This document shows positions 9,192-18,629 of a DNA stretch of 46,162 bases, in pieces. A program made the position numbers and the translations under genes. The DNA comes from Telmatospirillum sp. (lineage in GTDB: Bacteria; Pseudomonadota; Alphaproteobacteria; Rhodospirillales; Magnetospirillaceae): contig JARLJB010000025.1 of assembly GCA_031291415.1 (NCBI GenBank), forward strand, positions 1 through 46,162, in the 5' to 3' direction. Below the pieces are notes generated by a model. That model was not told the origin of the DNA. It searched no databases and saw only the letters and a program-made list of their open reading frames with translations. The number at the start of each line of letters is the position of its first letter. The first letter of the stretch is position 1.

Positions 9192-11057
9192 ATGTCCGAC
9201 CGCGCAAGATCATTCTTTCTCGTCGGTGCAGCGTCTTTTCTGGCTGCATCGCTGGCGACGCCTCGGTCGTATGCCGCCGATCCACAGCCTTATGGTCTTT
9301 CAATTCAATCCAGTGACGATTCGTCACTGGATTCGGCATTGCGCGACAGCTCGCAGCTCCAGACTCTGCAGCAGCGGGCTCCTGCCGGCCCGTTTGCCCT
9401 GATCTCACGGGCCAAGGACGATGTTCCGCGTCTGGAAACGGCGCTGCGCAGTTTTGGATACTACGACGGCCATGTGACGATCAGGATCGATGGGCGATCT
9501 CTCGACGACGCGGACCTTGTCGAGACTCTGCAGGCCTATCCCGCCGAAGAGACCATTGCGATCGACGTGGCCGTGCAACTGGGCCAGCAATATCATCTGG
9601 GGCGCGTCGCGATCACCGGCGATTGTCCCCCTGAGGTCGCTCAAAAGCTCGCCATCGTTTCGGGGCAGCCGGCGGTCGCCGCCGACGTGCTGGCGGCGCG
9701 TTCGCAATTGTTGGCGGCGTTGCAGGAAGACGGGTACGCGCTGGCCGCGGTCGAATCGCCGGTAGCTCTCCTCGACGACAATGAAAAGAGTCTCGACATC
9801 ACCTTCAAGGTCGAGGCAGGACGGCGTCTGACGATCGGGGTTATCACCATCGAAGGAACCCGCGATGTCAGCGACGCCTTTGTGCGCCGGCGGTTGAGCG
9901 TGCATACCGGTCAGCTTTACCAGCCAAGCCAGATCGAGGCGGCTCGCATGGATTTGGCGTCACTGGGCGTCTTTTCCGGTGTCGCGGTTAGAACCGTGCC
10001 GCAAGCCGATGCCAATGGGCAAATCCCTTTGGTTTTCGATGTGCAGGAACGCCCGAAGCACGTGGTTGGCCTGACGGCGGCCTATTCGACCGATCTCGGC
10101 GGCACGCCCAAAGTAACCTGGAGCGACCGCAATCTGTTCGGAGAGGCCGAACAGCTTAACCTTGGGGCGGCGGCGACCGGGCTTGGCGGTGGTGCCACGC
10201 GAGGGCTCGGCTACAATTTCACCGGCCAATTCATCAAGCCCGACTTTCTGGTCCGCGACCAGTCTTTGCAATTCGATGCCGGCGTTCTGAAGCAGAACCT
10301 GCAGGCCTATGATCAGGACGCGATAACGGCGGGGGCGTCGCTGCACCGTAAAGTGACTGATGAATGGACGGCCGGCATCGGCCTTTCCACAGAGATCGAG
10401 AAGATCCTGCAGGAGGGGGTGACGCGTCAGTATGAAATGGTTGGCGTTCCATTGACGGCGGCCTTCGACGATACTGGAACGACCAACCCGCTGCTCGATC
10501 CAACCCATGGCATGCGGACGACCTTGAGCTTTACGCCCTTCGAGTCGTTTGGTCACACCGACGCAACCTTCGTGACGCTGCAGGCCTCAGGCTCGGTCTA
10601 TATCGATTTGGCCCGGTTCGGCATAAGCCGGGATGGCAGAAGTGTTCTGGCTTTGCGGGGGCTGGCCGGCAGCGTGCAAGGGGCCACGCAGTTCCAACTG
10701 CCGCCCGATCAGCGTTTCTACGGCGGCGGTAGCGGTACTGTGCGGGGCTTTCGCTACCAGACGGTCGGGCCGCTTTTCGCTGATGGCAAACCGATCGGCG
10801 GTACCTCCATCGACGCTGGCACCATCGAGCTCCGCCAACGTCTGTTCGACGATTTCGGGTTGGCGGCGTTCATTGACGCCGGACAGGTCGGTGACACCAG
10901 CGTCCCGTTCCGTGGCGCCATGCGTGTCGGCGCCGGCGGCGGACCTCGCTATTACACGTCGATCGGCACCGTCCGCATGGATGTCGCCGTTCCCGTGAAG
11001 CGGCCGCCGGGCGGGGATGGGTTTGAACTCTATATCGGCTTGGGGCAGTCCTTCTGA
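9192..11057 (+). CDS. tamA: Outer-membrane translocation and assembly module subunit TamA
   Basis: A 621-residue Omp85-family protein. A signal peptide (cut near SYAAD) is followed by three POTRA-like repeats (about residues 40-260; e.g. LGRVAITGD, LTIGVITIEGTRDVSDAFVRRRL) and a 16-strand barrel domain. The barrel carries the family signature QRFYGGGSGTVRGFRYQ (the VRGF loop) and ends in an aromatic residue (GLGQSF), as outer-membrane barrels do. It inserts autotransporters and other outer-membrane proteins together with TamB. Its stop overlaps the tamB start by 1 bp (TGATG), so the pair is co-translated. GGAG lies just before the chosen ATG. Confidence 0.93.
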   Translation: MSDRARSFFLVGAASFLAASLATPRSYAADPQPYGLSIQSSDDSSLDSALRDSSQLQTLQQRAPAGPFALISRAKDDVPRLETALRSFGYYDGHVTIRIDGRSLDDADLVETLQAYPAEETIAIDVAVQLGQQYHLGRVAITGDCPPEVAQKLAIVSGQPAVAADVLAARSQLLAALQEDGYALAAVESPVALLDDNEKSLDITFKVEAGRRLTIGVITIEGTRDVSDAFVRRRLSVHTGQLYQPSQIEAARMDLASLGVFSGVAVRTVPQADANGQIPLVFDVQERPKHVVGLTAAYSTDLGGTPKVTWSDRNLFGEAEQLNLGAAATGLGGGATRGLGYNFTGQFIKPDFLVRDQSLQFDAGVLKQNLQAYDQDAITAGASLHRKVTDEWTAGIGLSTEIEKILQEGVTRQYEMVGVPLTAAFDDTGTTNPLLDPTHGMRTTLSFTPFESFGHTDATFVTLQASGSVYIDLARFGISRDGRSVLALRGLAGSVQGATQFQLPPDQRFYGGGSGTVRGFRYQTVGPLFADGKPIGGTSIDAGTIELRQRLFDDFGLAAFIDAGQVGDTSVPFRGAMRVGAGGGPRYYTSIGTVRMDVAVPVKRPPGGDGFELYIGLGQSF

Positions 11058-14000
11058 TGCGGCGCGCGATCAAGAATTTCAGCTGGACGATTGGCGGCCT
11101 TCTTGCCGTGTCGGTGCTGGCGCTGGCCCTCCTGGTGATCGGCGCCAATGTCGAGCCAGGCCGCCGTCTCGTCGAACAGATGGTCCCGAAGATTTCGGGC
11201 GGCCAAGTGGTGGTCCGGGGGGTGTCCGGCCGATTCCCCGATGCTTTCGGTCTGTCGCATCTGGAGGTGCGCGATAACGAGGGAGCCTGGCTGGAAATCG
11301 ACGATCTGGCGCTTGACTGGTCGCCCCTCAGTCTTTTGTCCGGGCGGGTCCGGATCGACCAGTTGCAGGCCAGCCGGGTGACGGTGCGGCGCATGCCGCC
11401 CGCATCGTCAAATACGACGACCGGCAGCGGTTTCGAACTGCCATTGGCGATCGATTTGAATGCGTTGCGATTGCGCCGTGTCGAACTTGACGCCCCGCTT
11501 GCCGACCGGACCACCGCGTTTGCGGTGCAGGGAAGCCTGCATCTACTGTCGTCGCGAACGGGAAGCATCGATCTCGCCGGCACCGGGCTTGACGCTCCCG
11601 GCACGCTCACTCTCAGCGGAACGCTCGATGGCGAGAAAGCAGACGGTCATCTCAGTGCGCAAGAACCTGCCGGGGGTCTGCTCTCCACTATTGCCGGTTT
11701 GCCCGATCTCGGCGGGCTTTCCCTAGAGGCAAGCCTGCAAGGTCCAAGATCGGCCGAACAGGCGCATATCACCGTCAAAGCCGGTTTGCTCGACGCCAGC
11801 GTCGACGGCACGATTGATCTGGCAACCGAGAGCCTGACGCTCGGCCTCCGGGCAGAGGCGCCGGCCATGGCGCCGCGGGCCGATTTGTCCTGGCGATCGG
11901 TGCTGGTGACGGCCGAGGTGCAAGGCCCGTTCACTCGACCGACCGTCAGTGGTCATCTCGATTTCGAAGCGCCGCAGGCGGCCGGCGGCGGCGCGCAAAG
12001 CCTCAAGGCGGAGCTTTCCGGCAATGCCGGTACTCTGCATGTCGCGGCGGTGGCTCTCGATCTGCGCATTCCGGGACCGAAGCCGGATCTTTTCGCGGGG
12101 ACGCCGCTGACGCTCGATGTTGACGCGCGGCTCGACGATCCTCTGATTCCCGCGACCTTCATGATCGCCCATCCGTTGTTGCAATCTACCGGCCGCGTCA
12201 ATTTGAACGGTGCGACGATGGCGAAGGCCAACCTCGATTTGCCCGTCCTCGGTCCGATTGCCGAGGCGGCCGGCATCGAGTTGCAGGGCCATGCCCAATT
12301 GGTTGCCGAGGCGACGGAGAAAGACGGTGCCACGCTCCTGACGCTCGGGGGAACCCTGGGGGCAGATGGTGGCGCTTCGGCGGCCCAACGGCTGATCGGC
12401 AAGGAAACCAGGGTTGATATCGCGGCCGCTTTGCGGGGGGACGACATAGAGATCGAGCGAGCCGCCATCGATGGAAAATCGCTGCATCTTTCCCTCGTCG
12501 GTACCGACAAGGGGCGCGCCCTCGATTTCTCGTGGGACCTGGCCGTCGCCGATCTTTCGTCGCTGACGCCGAACACGACCGGCAGCCTGTCGGCGAAAGG
12601 CAGCCTGCATGGCGCGGAAAGCGATCCGACGGTGGCCGCCGACGTTACTGGCGAGCTCTCGGCCGACGGGCTGCCGAAAAGCCCCATCGCGGTTTCCATC
12701 CGCGCGCAGGGCCTGCCGAGTTCGCCGGCGAGTCAGCTCAGCATGCGAGGCGCCTTCGACGGTGCGCCGCTCGATGTGACGGTGGTCACGCAGCGTCGGG
12801 CGGACGGGATGATCAATGTGGCGATCGAACGCGCGCGCTGGAAAAGCGCCGAGGCGCATGGCGGGATTATTACCGATCCGGATTGGCAGACGCCGCATGG
12901 AGATATCCGGTTGCAGGTGGCTCGTCTCGCCGACTTTCGGAGACTGCTCGGTTCGGATGTGACCGGCAAGCTCGACGGCAGCGTCGCGATGGCAGAGAAG
13001 AATGGGCGTGCGCAAACCCGTCTGGCGATAAACGCGACCGACCTCACCCTCGCGGGGAACAGCATCGGCAGAGCCGCGATCACCGCGACAGTCGAGGCGA
13101 CCTCGACACTACCGAAAGTAACCGTGCAGGTCACCGCAAACGACATTTCCGCCAGCGGGGTGGCCGGTAACGCCACACTCGACGCCAGCGGGACGACCGA
13201 CATTCTGGCTCTGCATCTGACCACGGATTTGCAGCATGCGGACATTGCTGCGCAGGTGATGGCCGACGCCACCCTCGACGTCCTCCACCAGCGTCTCGGG
13301 GTCACCATGCTGCAAGCCCGGTCTTGCGGTGAAACGGCCCGTCTTCTTGCCCCGGCCCGCATCGATTTTGCCGGCGGCGTCACGGTCGACCATCTGCAGA
13401 TCGGCGTGCGCCAAGCCCTATTGGACATTGCCGGCCGGCTGTCGCCGAAGCTGGACTTAAACGCGTCGCTGCGGAATGTCACAGGGGGACTGGCTTCCCA
13501 ATGTCTGCCGATTCCCCTTGCTCATGGGACGGTTGCCGTCGATGTCGCGCTGAATGGCACGACGGAGAAGCCAGGCGGCACCGTCCGGGTGAGCGGCCAG
13601 GGACTGCAACTGCCGGGGGGCGCGGCCGGCGTCCTGGCGCCCGGCGACCTCGACGTCACCGGCGTTCTGCAGGAGCAGTCGGTCAAGCTGACGGCGTCGT
13701 TCAAGGCTGGAAAAACCATCGACCTGCAGGCCTCGGGCGACGTCGCCCTGCAGGCGGCAGGATCTTTGAACGTCAAGACCGGCGGGACGATGGATCTGGC
13801 GATTTTGGGGCCGATTTTCCTGACCGGGGATCGCGCCATCCGTGGCCAAGTGACATTGGATGCCGCGGTGACCGGCAGTCTGGTGGCCCCTTGCGTCACG
13901 GGCACCGTGGAGCTCGCAAAGGGTGCGGTACAGGATTTCCTGCTGGGGGTGGAACTCAGTGACGTGACCGCCAGGGTCGAGGCAACGTGCGGCGCGCTCC

Positions 14001-15076
14001 ATATCGTCTCGGCCACGGCCAAGGCGGGGCCCGGCACCATTTCGGCGAGCGGGACGGTGGATCTGTTCGCCGGGGGGATTCCGGTCGAGCTTGCGATCAC
14101 CGCTGCGAACGCCCGGCCGCTGGCCAGCGACCTCCTGACCGCCAATCTCGATGCCGACATGACCGTGCGCGGTCAGGCGGCGGGTCAACTGGCGCTGGCC
14201 GGCACCATCCGCGTGCGGCGGGCCGACATCAATATTCCCGAGAGCTTTGCAAGCCGCATCGCGGTGCTCGACGTTCAACGGCGCGGTCAGGACCGTTCAC
14301 CGCCGCCGATGCCGGTGGCGCCGCTGAACCTGGATCTCACCCTGTTGGCGCCAGAGCGGGTATTCGTGCGCGGCCATGGCGTGGATGCCGAGATGTCCGG
14401 CCAAATCCATGTCGAGGGAAGCAATCTCGATCCGCGGATGTCCGGTGGTTTCGATCTTCGGCACGGAACTTTCAGTTTGGCCGGCAAGACTTTGAATTTC
14501 GTCAGCGGGCGGGTGGGCTTTGACGGAGCCGGCGTGACCGGGAAGATCGATCCGACGCTTCACTTCGTCGCGGAGTCTTCCGTCTCCAATGTCACAGCCA
14601 CCTTGACGGTTGGCGGCTATGCCGACGCGCCGACGATCGAACTCGGAAGCGTGCCGGCGTTACCGCAGGACGAAGTGCTGGCGCAATTGATCTTCGGACA
14701 AAGCGTCAAGCAGCTGAGTCCACTGCAGATCGCCCAAATTGCCCAGGCCGTGGCGTCTCTAACCAACGTTGGCGGCGGCCTCGATCCTTTGGGGGCGATC
14801 CGCAAGGGCCTGGGCCTCGACCGGTTGTCCGCCGGCAGTGGCAGCAGTGGTAGCGGCGCCAGTCTGCAAGCCGGGAAATATGTCGCGAATGGCGTCTATG
14901 TCGGGGCGCAGCAGGGGACGACGGGAGGAACGCGCGCCCAGGTTCAGATCGATCTCACGGAAAAGTTGAAGCTCGAGACGACGATCGGCACTGGGGGAAC
15001 AACGGGCACGACGGACGCAACGCCGGAAAACGACCCGGGTAGCAGCGTCGGACTGACCTATCGGATCGAATATTGA
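11057..15076 (+). CDS. tamB: Translocation and assembly module subunit TamB (DUF490/AsmA-like)
   Basis: A 1339-residue inner-membrane-anchored periplasmic protein. One N-terminal helix (GGLLAVSVLALALLVIGANV) is followed by a very long, low-complexity beta-rich body of repeated short strands, as expected for the bridge-like TamB/AsmA/VPS13-type groove. The C-terminal DUF490 domain (about 1000-1339) is well conserved: FVSGRVGFDG, LPQDEVLAQLIFGQSVKQLSPLQIAQIAQ and the terminal SVGLTYRIEY. It contacts TamA in the outer membrane, which matches the 1-bp gene overlap. Length is close to E. coli TamB (1259). Roles in phospholipid transport are known for this family; the specific cargo here is not visible. 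Confidence 0.93.
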   Translation: MRRAIKNFSWTIGGLLAVSVLALALLVIGANVEPGRRLVEQMVPKISGGQVVVRGVSGRFPDAFGLSHLEVRDNEGAWLEIDDLALDWSPLSLLSGRVRIDQLQASRVTVRRMPPASSNTTTGSGFELPLAIDLNALRLRRVELDAPLADRTTAFAVQGSLHLLSSRTGSIDLAGTGLDAPGTLTLSGTLDGEKADGHLSAQEPAGGLLSTIAGLPDLGGLSLEASLQGPRSAEQAHITVKAGLLDASVDGTIDLATESLTLGLRAEAPAMAPRADLSWRSVLVTAEVQGPFTRPTVSGHLDFEAPQAAGGGAQSLKAELSGNAGTLHVAAVALDLRIPGPKPDLFAGTPLTLDVDARLDDPLIPATFMIAHPLLQSTGRVNLNGATMAKANLDLPVLGPIAEAAGIELQGHAQLVAEATEKDGATLLTLGGTLGADGGASAAQRLIGKETRVDIAAALRGDDIEIERAAIDGKSLHLSLVGTDKGRALDFSWDLAVADLSSLTPNTTGSLSAKGSLHGAESDPTVAADVTGELSADGLPKSPIAVSIRAQGLPSSPASQLSMRGAFDGAPLDVTVVTQRRADGMINVAIERARWKSAEAHGGIITDPDWQTPHGDIRLQVARLADFRRLLGSDVTGKLDGSVAMAEKNGRAQTRLAINATDLTLAGNSIGRAAITATVEATSTLPKVTVQVTANDISASGVAGNATLDASGTTDILALHLTTDLQHADIAAQVMADATLDVLHQRLGVTMLQARSCGETARLLAPARIDFAGGVTVDHLQIGVRQALLDIAGRLSPKLDLNASLRNVTGGLASQCLPIPLAHGTVAVDVALNGTTEKPGGTVRVSGQGLQLPGGAAGVLAPGDLDVTGVLQEQSVKLTASFKAGKTIDLQASGDVALQAAGSLNVKTGGTMDLAILGPIFLTGDRAIRGQVTLDAAVTGSLVAPCVTGTVELAKGAVQDFLLGVELSDVTARVEATCGALHIVSATAKAGPGTISASGTVDLFAGGIPVELAITAANARPLASDLLTANLDADMTVRGQAAGQLALAGTIRVRRADINIPESFASRIAVLDVQRRGQDRSPPPMPVAPLNLDLTLLAPERVFVRGHGVDAEMSGQIHVEGSNLDPRMSGGFDLRHGTFSLAGKTLNFVSGRVGFDGAGVTGKIDPTLHFVAESSVSNVTATLTVGGYADAPTIELGSVPALPQDEVLAQLIFGQSVKQLSPLQIAQIAQAVASLTNVGGGLDPLGAIRKGLGLDRLSAGSGSSGSGASLQAGKYVANGVYVGAQQGTTGGTRAQVQIDLTEKLKLETTIGTGGTTGTTDATPENDPGSSVGLTYRIEY

Positions 15077-15282
15077 ACCGGCATTTGGTATGATTCCACT
15101 TTTACGAGATAATTTCTTATCCTTAACAAAATTGATGGAATATTTTAGAATAGCTGAGACGTATTTATAATAAATGCCATGAATAATTAGTAAACACCAT
15201 TTGTCCCTATATTGGGATATCCAGAGAGCTGTCTCCGGTAAATATTAAAACAGGAACACATCTCTGGAATTGGACCTCCGCC

Positions 15283-16971
15283 ATGAATATTCGGCAATTG
15301 CGCGTTTCCGCCCGCATCGGCCTTATCGTCGCCCTGGCCGCGCTTGGTCTCGTTGGGTCTTCGGTTCTGGCGGTGCGCAGCCTGCGTTCGGAGATGCTCG
15401 ACGACCATCGCAAATCGGTGTCCTACATTCTCGATGCGGCGCGTCACATCGTCCTGCATTGGGAGCGGCAGGCGGCGAGCGGTGCGATCAGCGAACAGGA
15501 GGCGAAGCGGCTGGCGACGGAAACACTGCGCCAGATGCAGTTCAACGATGGCGAGTACGTTTTCATTTGGGACAACAAGGGCATCGCCGTTCTTCTGCCG
15601 TCCAATCCGAAGGCCGAAGGCAGCAACATCCTCGGGATGCAAGATCCAAATGGCGTGCGGGTCTTTGAGCGCCTCAGTGAGGTGGCCGAACGCGGGCAAG
15701 GCGAATTCGTTCGCTATGTCTGGGCCAAAGCAGGGAATACCGATCCGCAGCCGAAACTTTCGATGGCCGTGAGCTTTCGCGAATGGAATTGGGCGATCGG
15801 CTCGGGGATCTATCTCGATGGCATGGAAAAAGAGATCGATGCCGCCGTCTTTCGTCTGCTTGCCGGTATCGTCGCTGTCCTGGTGGTGATCGTCGGTGCG
15901 GCATTCGTCATCCTGCGGAGCATTGTCGGGCCGTTGACCCGGTTGACCAATCGCATGCAGCGCTTGGCGAACGACGATCTGACCATCGAGATCGAAGGCA
16001 CCGGCTATCGCGACGAATTGGGCGAAATGGCGCGGGCTCTGCAAGTCTTCAAGGACAATGCGTCGGCTAAACGGCAGCTTGAGGACGAGCAGAAGCAGAC
16101 CGAAGCCCGTCTCGTTCTCGAACGTCGGAACGCAAGCCTGGCCTTGGCTGACAGCTTCGAATCGCAGGTCAAGGGAATCGTGCAGAGTGTCTCGTCGCAA
16201 GCGACCGAATTGCAGGCGACGGCGGGTTCGTTGACGTCGATGGCCGAACAGGCATCGGACCAGTCGGCGACCGTGGCCAAGGCGGCGACAAGCGCCTCGG
16301 CCAATGTGCAGACGGTAGCTTCGGCAGCCGAGGAATTGGCGTCCTCGGTCAACGAGATCAGTCGCCAGGTCACGCAATCGGCGTCGATGAGTCAAAACGC
16401 GGTCGATGAGGCGCAGCGCGCCAATAGTATCGTTGGCAACCTGGCCGTGGCGGCGGAGAAGATTGGCGAGGTCGTCAATCTGATCACCAATATCGCCAGC
16501 AAGACCAATCTTCTTGCCCTGAACGCGACGATCGAGGCGGCACGCGCCGGTGATGCCGGCAAGGGCTTCGCCGTGGTCGCCGGCGAGGTCAAACTCCTGG
16601 CCACTCAGACTGCCAAGGCGACAAAAGACATCGGGCAGCAGGTGACTGGCATTCAGAACGCCACGCGGGAAGCGGTCAGGGCCATCGAGACGGTCACCGG
16701 CAACATCACGGCGATCAATCAGACCACGTCGGCCATTGCCGCGGCGGTCGAGGAGCAGGGCGCCGCGACCCAGGAGATCGCGCGGAATGTGCAGCAAGCC
16801 GCCACCGGGACCAATGAGGTGACGGTCAACATCGTCGGGCTGCAACAGACATCGAGCGAAACCGGTAACAGCGCCGAGCTGCTTCTCAGCGCGGCGGGCG
16901 ATCTTTCCCGTCAGGCGGAAAGCCTGACCTCGCATGTCGATCTGTTCATCCAGGACATCCGGAAGGGCTGA
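15283..16971 (+). CDS. Methyl-accepting chemotaxis protein, sCache_2-HAMP-MA
   Basis: A 562-residue chemoreceptor. TM1 spans about residues 11-31. A periplasmic single-Cache domain (about 35-188) has the typical EYVFIWDNKG and WNWAIGSGIYLDGMEKEI landmarks. TM2 is about 189-211, HAMP about 212-265, and a long coiled-coil signalling domain follows with the tip [21 protein letters not shown]. sCache_2 receptors of this type often sense small organic acids (family knowledge; ligand unknown). It is monocistronic, preceded by an AT-rich 200-bp leader and followed by a hairpin at 17052-17090. A close paralogue lies at 24390-26084. Confidence 0.93.
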   Translation: MNIRQLRVSARIGLIVALAALGLVGSSVLAVRSLRSEMLDDHRKSVSYILDAARHIVLHWERQAASGAISEQEAKRLATETLRQMQFNDGEYVFIWDNKGIAVLLPSNPKAEGSNILGMQDPNGVRVFERLSEVAERGQGEFVRYVWAKAGNTDPQPKLSMAVSFREWNWAIGSGIYLDGMEKEIDAAVFRLLAGIVAVLVVIVGAAFVILRSIVGPLTRLTNRMQRLANDDLTIEIEGTGYRDELGEMARALQVFKDNASAKRQLEDEQKQTEARLVLERRNASLALADSFESQVKGIVQSVSSQATELQATAGSLTSMAEQASDQSATVAKAATSASANVQTVASAAEELASSVNEISRQVTQSASMSQNAVDEAQRANSIVGNLAVAAEKIGEVVNLITNIASKTNLLALNATIEAARAGDAGKGFAVVAGEVKLLATQTAKATKDIGQQVTGIQNATREAVRAIETVTGNITAINQTTSAIAAAVEEQGAATQEIARNVQQAATGTNEVTVNIVGLQQTSSETGNSAELLLSAAGDLSRQAESLTSHVDLFIQDIRKG

Positions 16972-17051
16972 CTGTCCTTATTCCAGCCGCGGCAACGAGA
17001 TGACGGTTTTGCCAGGGCGCCGGTGGTCGGATTGCGCCGGAGGAGAGGCTT

Positions 17052-17090
17052 CCCCACTTGTGAGAGGGTTCTTACGAGTGGGGGGTCTTT
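17052..17090 (+). terminator. Stem-loop after the chemoreceptor gene; may also mask the next ribosome site
   Basis: CCCCACTTGT (17052-17061) pairs with ACGAGTGGGG (17074-17083) at 9 of 10 positions plus a G-T pair, around a 12-nt loop. It is followed by GGTCTTTT. This looks like a weak intrinsic terminator for the upstream gene. The 3' arm and following Gs are also the only Shine-Dalgarno-like sequence for the ATG at 17093. Confidence 0.5.
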
Positions 17091-17092
17091 TG

Positions 17093-17800
17093 ATGTCGTT
17101 CGGGATCAGCCCCAATTTGTCGTTCTGTCGTCCAATCGGGCGGAGTTTGCACTTCCCGACCCTTGCACAGGTTCGTCGTCTGGTGGTGCGGCTCGGGCTG
17201 GCCGGCAGTCTCTTGCTGCTCTCCGGCTCGTGCACCGCCTTGCGGGTGGTCACGCACACGACGGACGCCAATCCCCTCGAAGCGCCGGCCGGCCGGTACC
17301 AGCTTGACCCCCATCATTGGAGCCTCGCCTTCGATATCGACCATCTGCACTATGCCCGCTTCGTCATGCGTTTCGATCGCGTGTCCGCCTCGCTCGACTT
17401 AGCCCCGGAGCATCCCGACGAAAGCCAGGTGCATGCCGTCATCGAAACGGCGAGCGTCGATACCAACGATCCGGAGCTTGATCGCCAGGTTGGCGGCCCG
17501 GAGATGCTCGATATCGGCCGCTATCCGGACATTCGTTTCGACAGCACAAATTTGAAGCGCACCGGCGACAATAGGGGCGAGATGGTCGGCAATTTGACGA
17601 TCCATGGGCAATCGCGTCCGGTTACCCTCGCGGTCACCTTCAATGGTGGGGCGCCCAATCCGCTGACGCGGGCGCACACCTTGGGCTTTGCCGCGACGGG
17701 ATCGTTCGATCGCTCTTCTTTTGGCCTTGGCACATGGTTCCCGGCTGTCGGCGATCAGATCAATGTTTCCATTCAGGCGGAATTCGTCAAAGAGGGATGA
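17093..17800 (+). CDS. YceI-family lipid-binding exported protein
   Basis: A 235-residue protein whose C-terminal 180 residues are a YceI lipocalin-like barrel: GRYQLDPHHWSLAFDIDHLHYARFVMRFDRVSASLDL, then VDTNDPELDRQVGGPEMLDIGRYPDIRF and FAATGSFDRSSFGLG. YceI proteins bind isoprenoids in the periplasm. The N-terminus carries a hydrophobic export segment ending LLLLSGSCTAL, a poor but possible lipobox. The start at 17093 is chosen because it follows a hairpin and puts the hydrophobic segment near the N-terminus; an in-frame ATG at 17003 is possible. The protein has an unusually long N-terminal basic region before the hydrophobic core. Family is sure, the start less so. Confidence 0.85.
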   Translation: MSFGISPNLSFCRPIGRSLHFPTLAQVRRLVVRLGLAGSLLLLSGSCTALRVVTHTTDANPLEAPAGRYQLDPHHWSLAFDIDHLHYARFVMRFDRVSASLDLAPEHPDESQVHAVIETASVDTNDPELDRQVGGPEMLDIGRYPDIRFDSTNLKRTGDNRGEMVGNLTIHGQSRPVTLAVTFNGGAPNPLTRAHTLGFAATGSFDRSSFGLGTWFPAVGDQINVSIQAEFVKEG

Positions 17801-17834
17801 TCCGTCGTCGCCGGGCGCCGTTACCACCGGCTTC

Positions 17835-18629
17835 TCACCAGCCCGGAAGAATGCTGCCCTTGAAGGTGGAGGCGACGAAAGTTTTGACCTCGGGCGAGCG
17901 GTAGCTGTCGACCAGCGTCTTTACCCAGGGCTTGCCGGCGTTCTTGCGGGCCACGCCGATCAGGCAGAAATATTCGGACTGCTCGCTCTCGCGCAGCAGC
18001 GAATCCTTGATCGGGTCGAGGCCGACCTGGATGGCGAAGTTGGTGTTGATGACCGCGAAATCGACGTCCTCCAGCGAACGGGGAACCTGCGTCGCTTCAA
18101 GTTCGATAACCTTCACAGCCTTCGGATTTTCGACGATGTCGAGGACCGTGGCATTGAAGCCGACGCCCGGCGTCAGCTTGAGCAAGCCGCCGGCCTCCAG
18201 CAGTTTCAGCGATCGCCCGGCGTTGGTCGGATCGTTGGGGATGGCGATTTTGGCGCCTTTGGGCAAGTCGGTGACGGATTTGTATTTCCGCGAATAGCCG
18301 GCGATCGGCAGGAGCACGGTCCTTGCCACGGACACGATATCAAGGCCGCGATCATGGTTCTGCTGGTCGAGATAGGGGGTGTGCTGGAAGGCGTTGGCGT
18401 CAAGTTCGCCCTCGTCGGTGGCGGCGTCGATCATCGTGCCATCCGAGAATTCGATGACCTTCACGTCGAGCCCTTTCGCCTTGGCCACCGGGACCAGTGC
18501 CTCGACGATCTGGGCATGGGGACCGGAGGTGACGCCGACGCGAATGGTTTCGGCACGGCTTGGGCCGGCCGGAAGGACGAAAAGCGAGAGGGCGGAAACA
18601 ACGCAAGCGAGGCCGGCGGTCAAACGCAT
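17835..18629 (-). CDS. MetQ/NlpA-family substrate-binding protein (paralogue 1)
   Basis: A 264-residue periplasmic binding protein of the methionine-uptake MetQ/NlpA family. The signal peptide is of the ordinary Sec type (cut after PSRA) with no lipobox, unlike most MetQ proteins. Landmarks include RVGVTSGPHAQIVE, DANAFQHTPYLDQ, KIAIPNDPTNAGRSLKLLEAGGLL and NTNFAIQVGLDP. No MetN ATPase or MetI permease gene is nearby. The gene overlaps the end of the FAD-linked dehydrogenase by 10 bp and is the last of a four-gene operon, so its ligand is probably the operon's substrate, perhaps methionine or a 2-hydroxy/2-oxo analogue (inference). A second family member lies at 28319-29107. Confidence 0.88.
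   Translation of the reverse strand: MRLTAGLACVVSALSLFVLPAGPSRAETIRVGVTSGPHAQIVEALVPVAKAKGLDVKVIEFSDGTMIDAATDEGELDANAFQHTPYLDQQNHDRGLDIVSVARTVLLPIAGYSRKYKSVTDLPKGAKIAIPNDPTNAGRSLKLLEAGGLLKLTPGVGFNATVLDIVENPKAVKVIELEATQVPRSLEDVDFAVINTNFAIQVGLDPIKDSLLRESEQSEYFCLIGVARKNAGKPWVKTLVDSYRSPEVKTFVASTFKGSILPGW

Noticed and set aside
15187-16935. A 582-codon minus-strand open frame
   Set aside because: It is antisense to the chemoreceptor gene, and its Arg/Asp/Leu-rich sequence has no family features.
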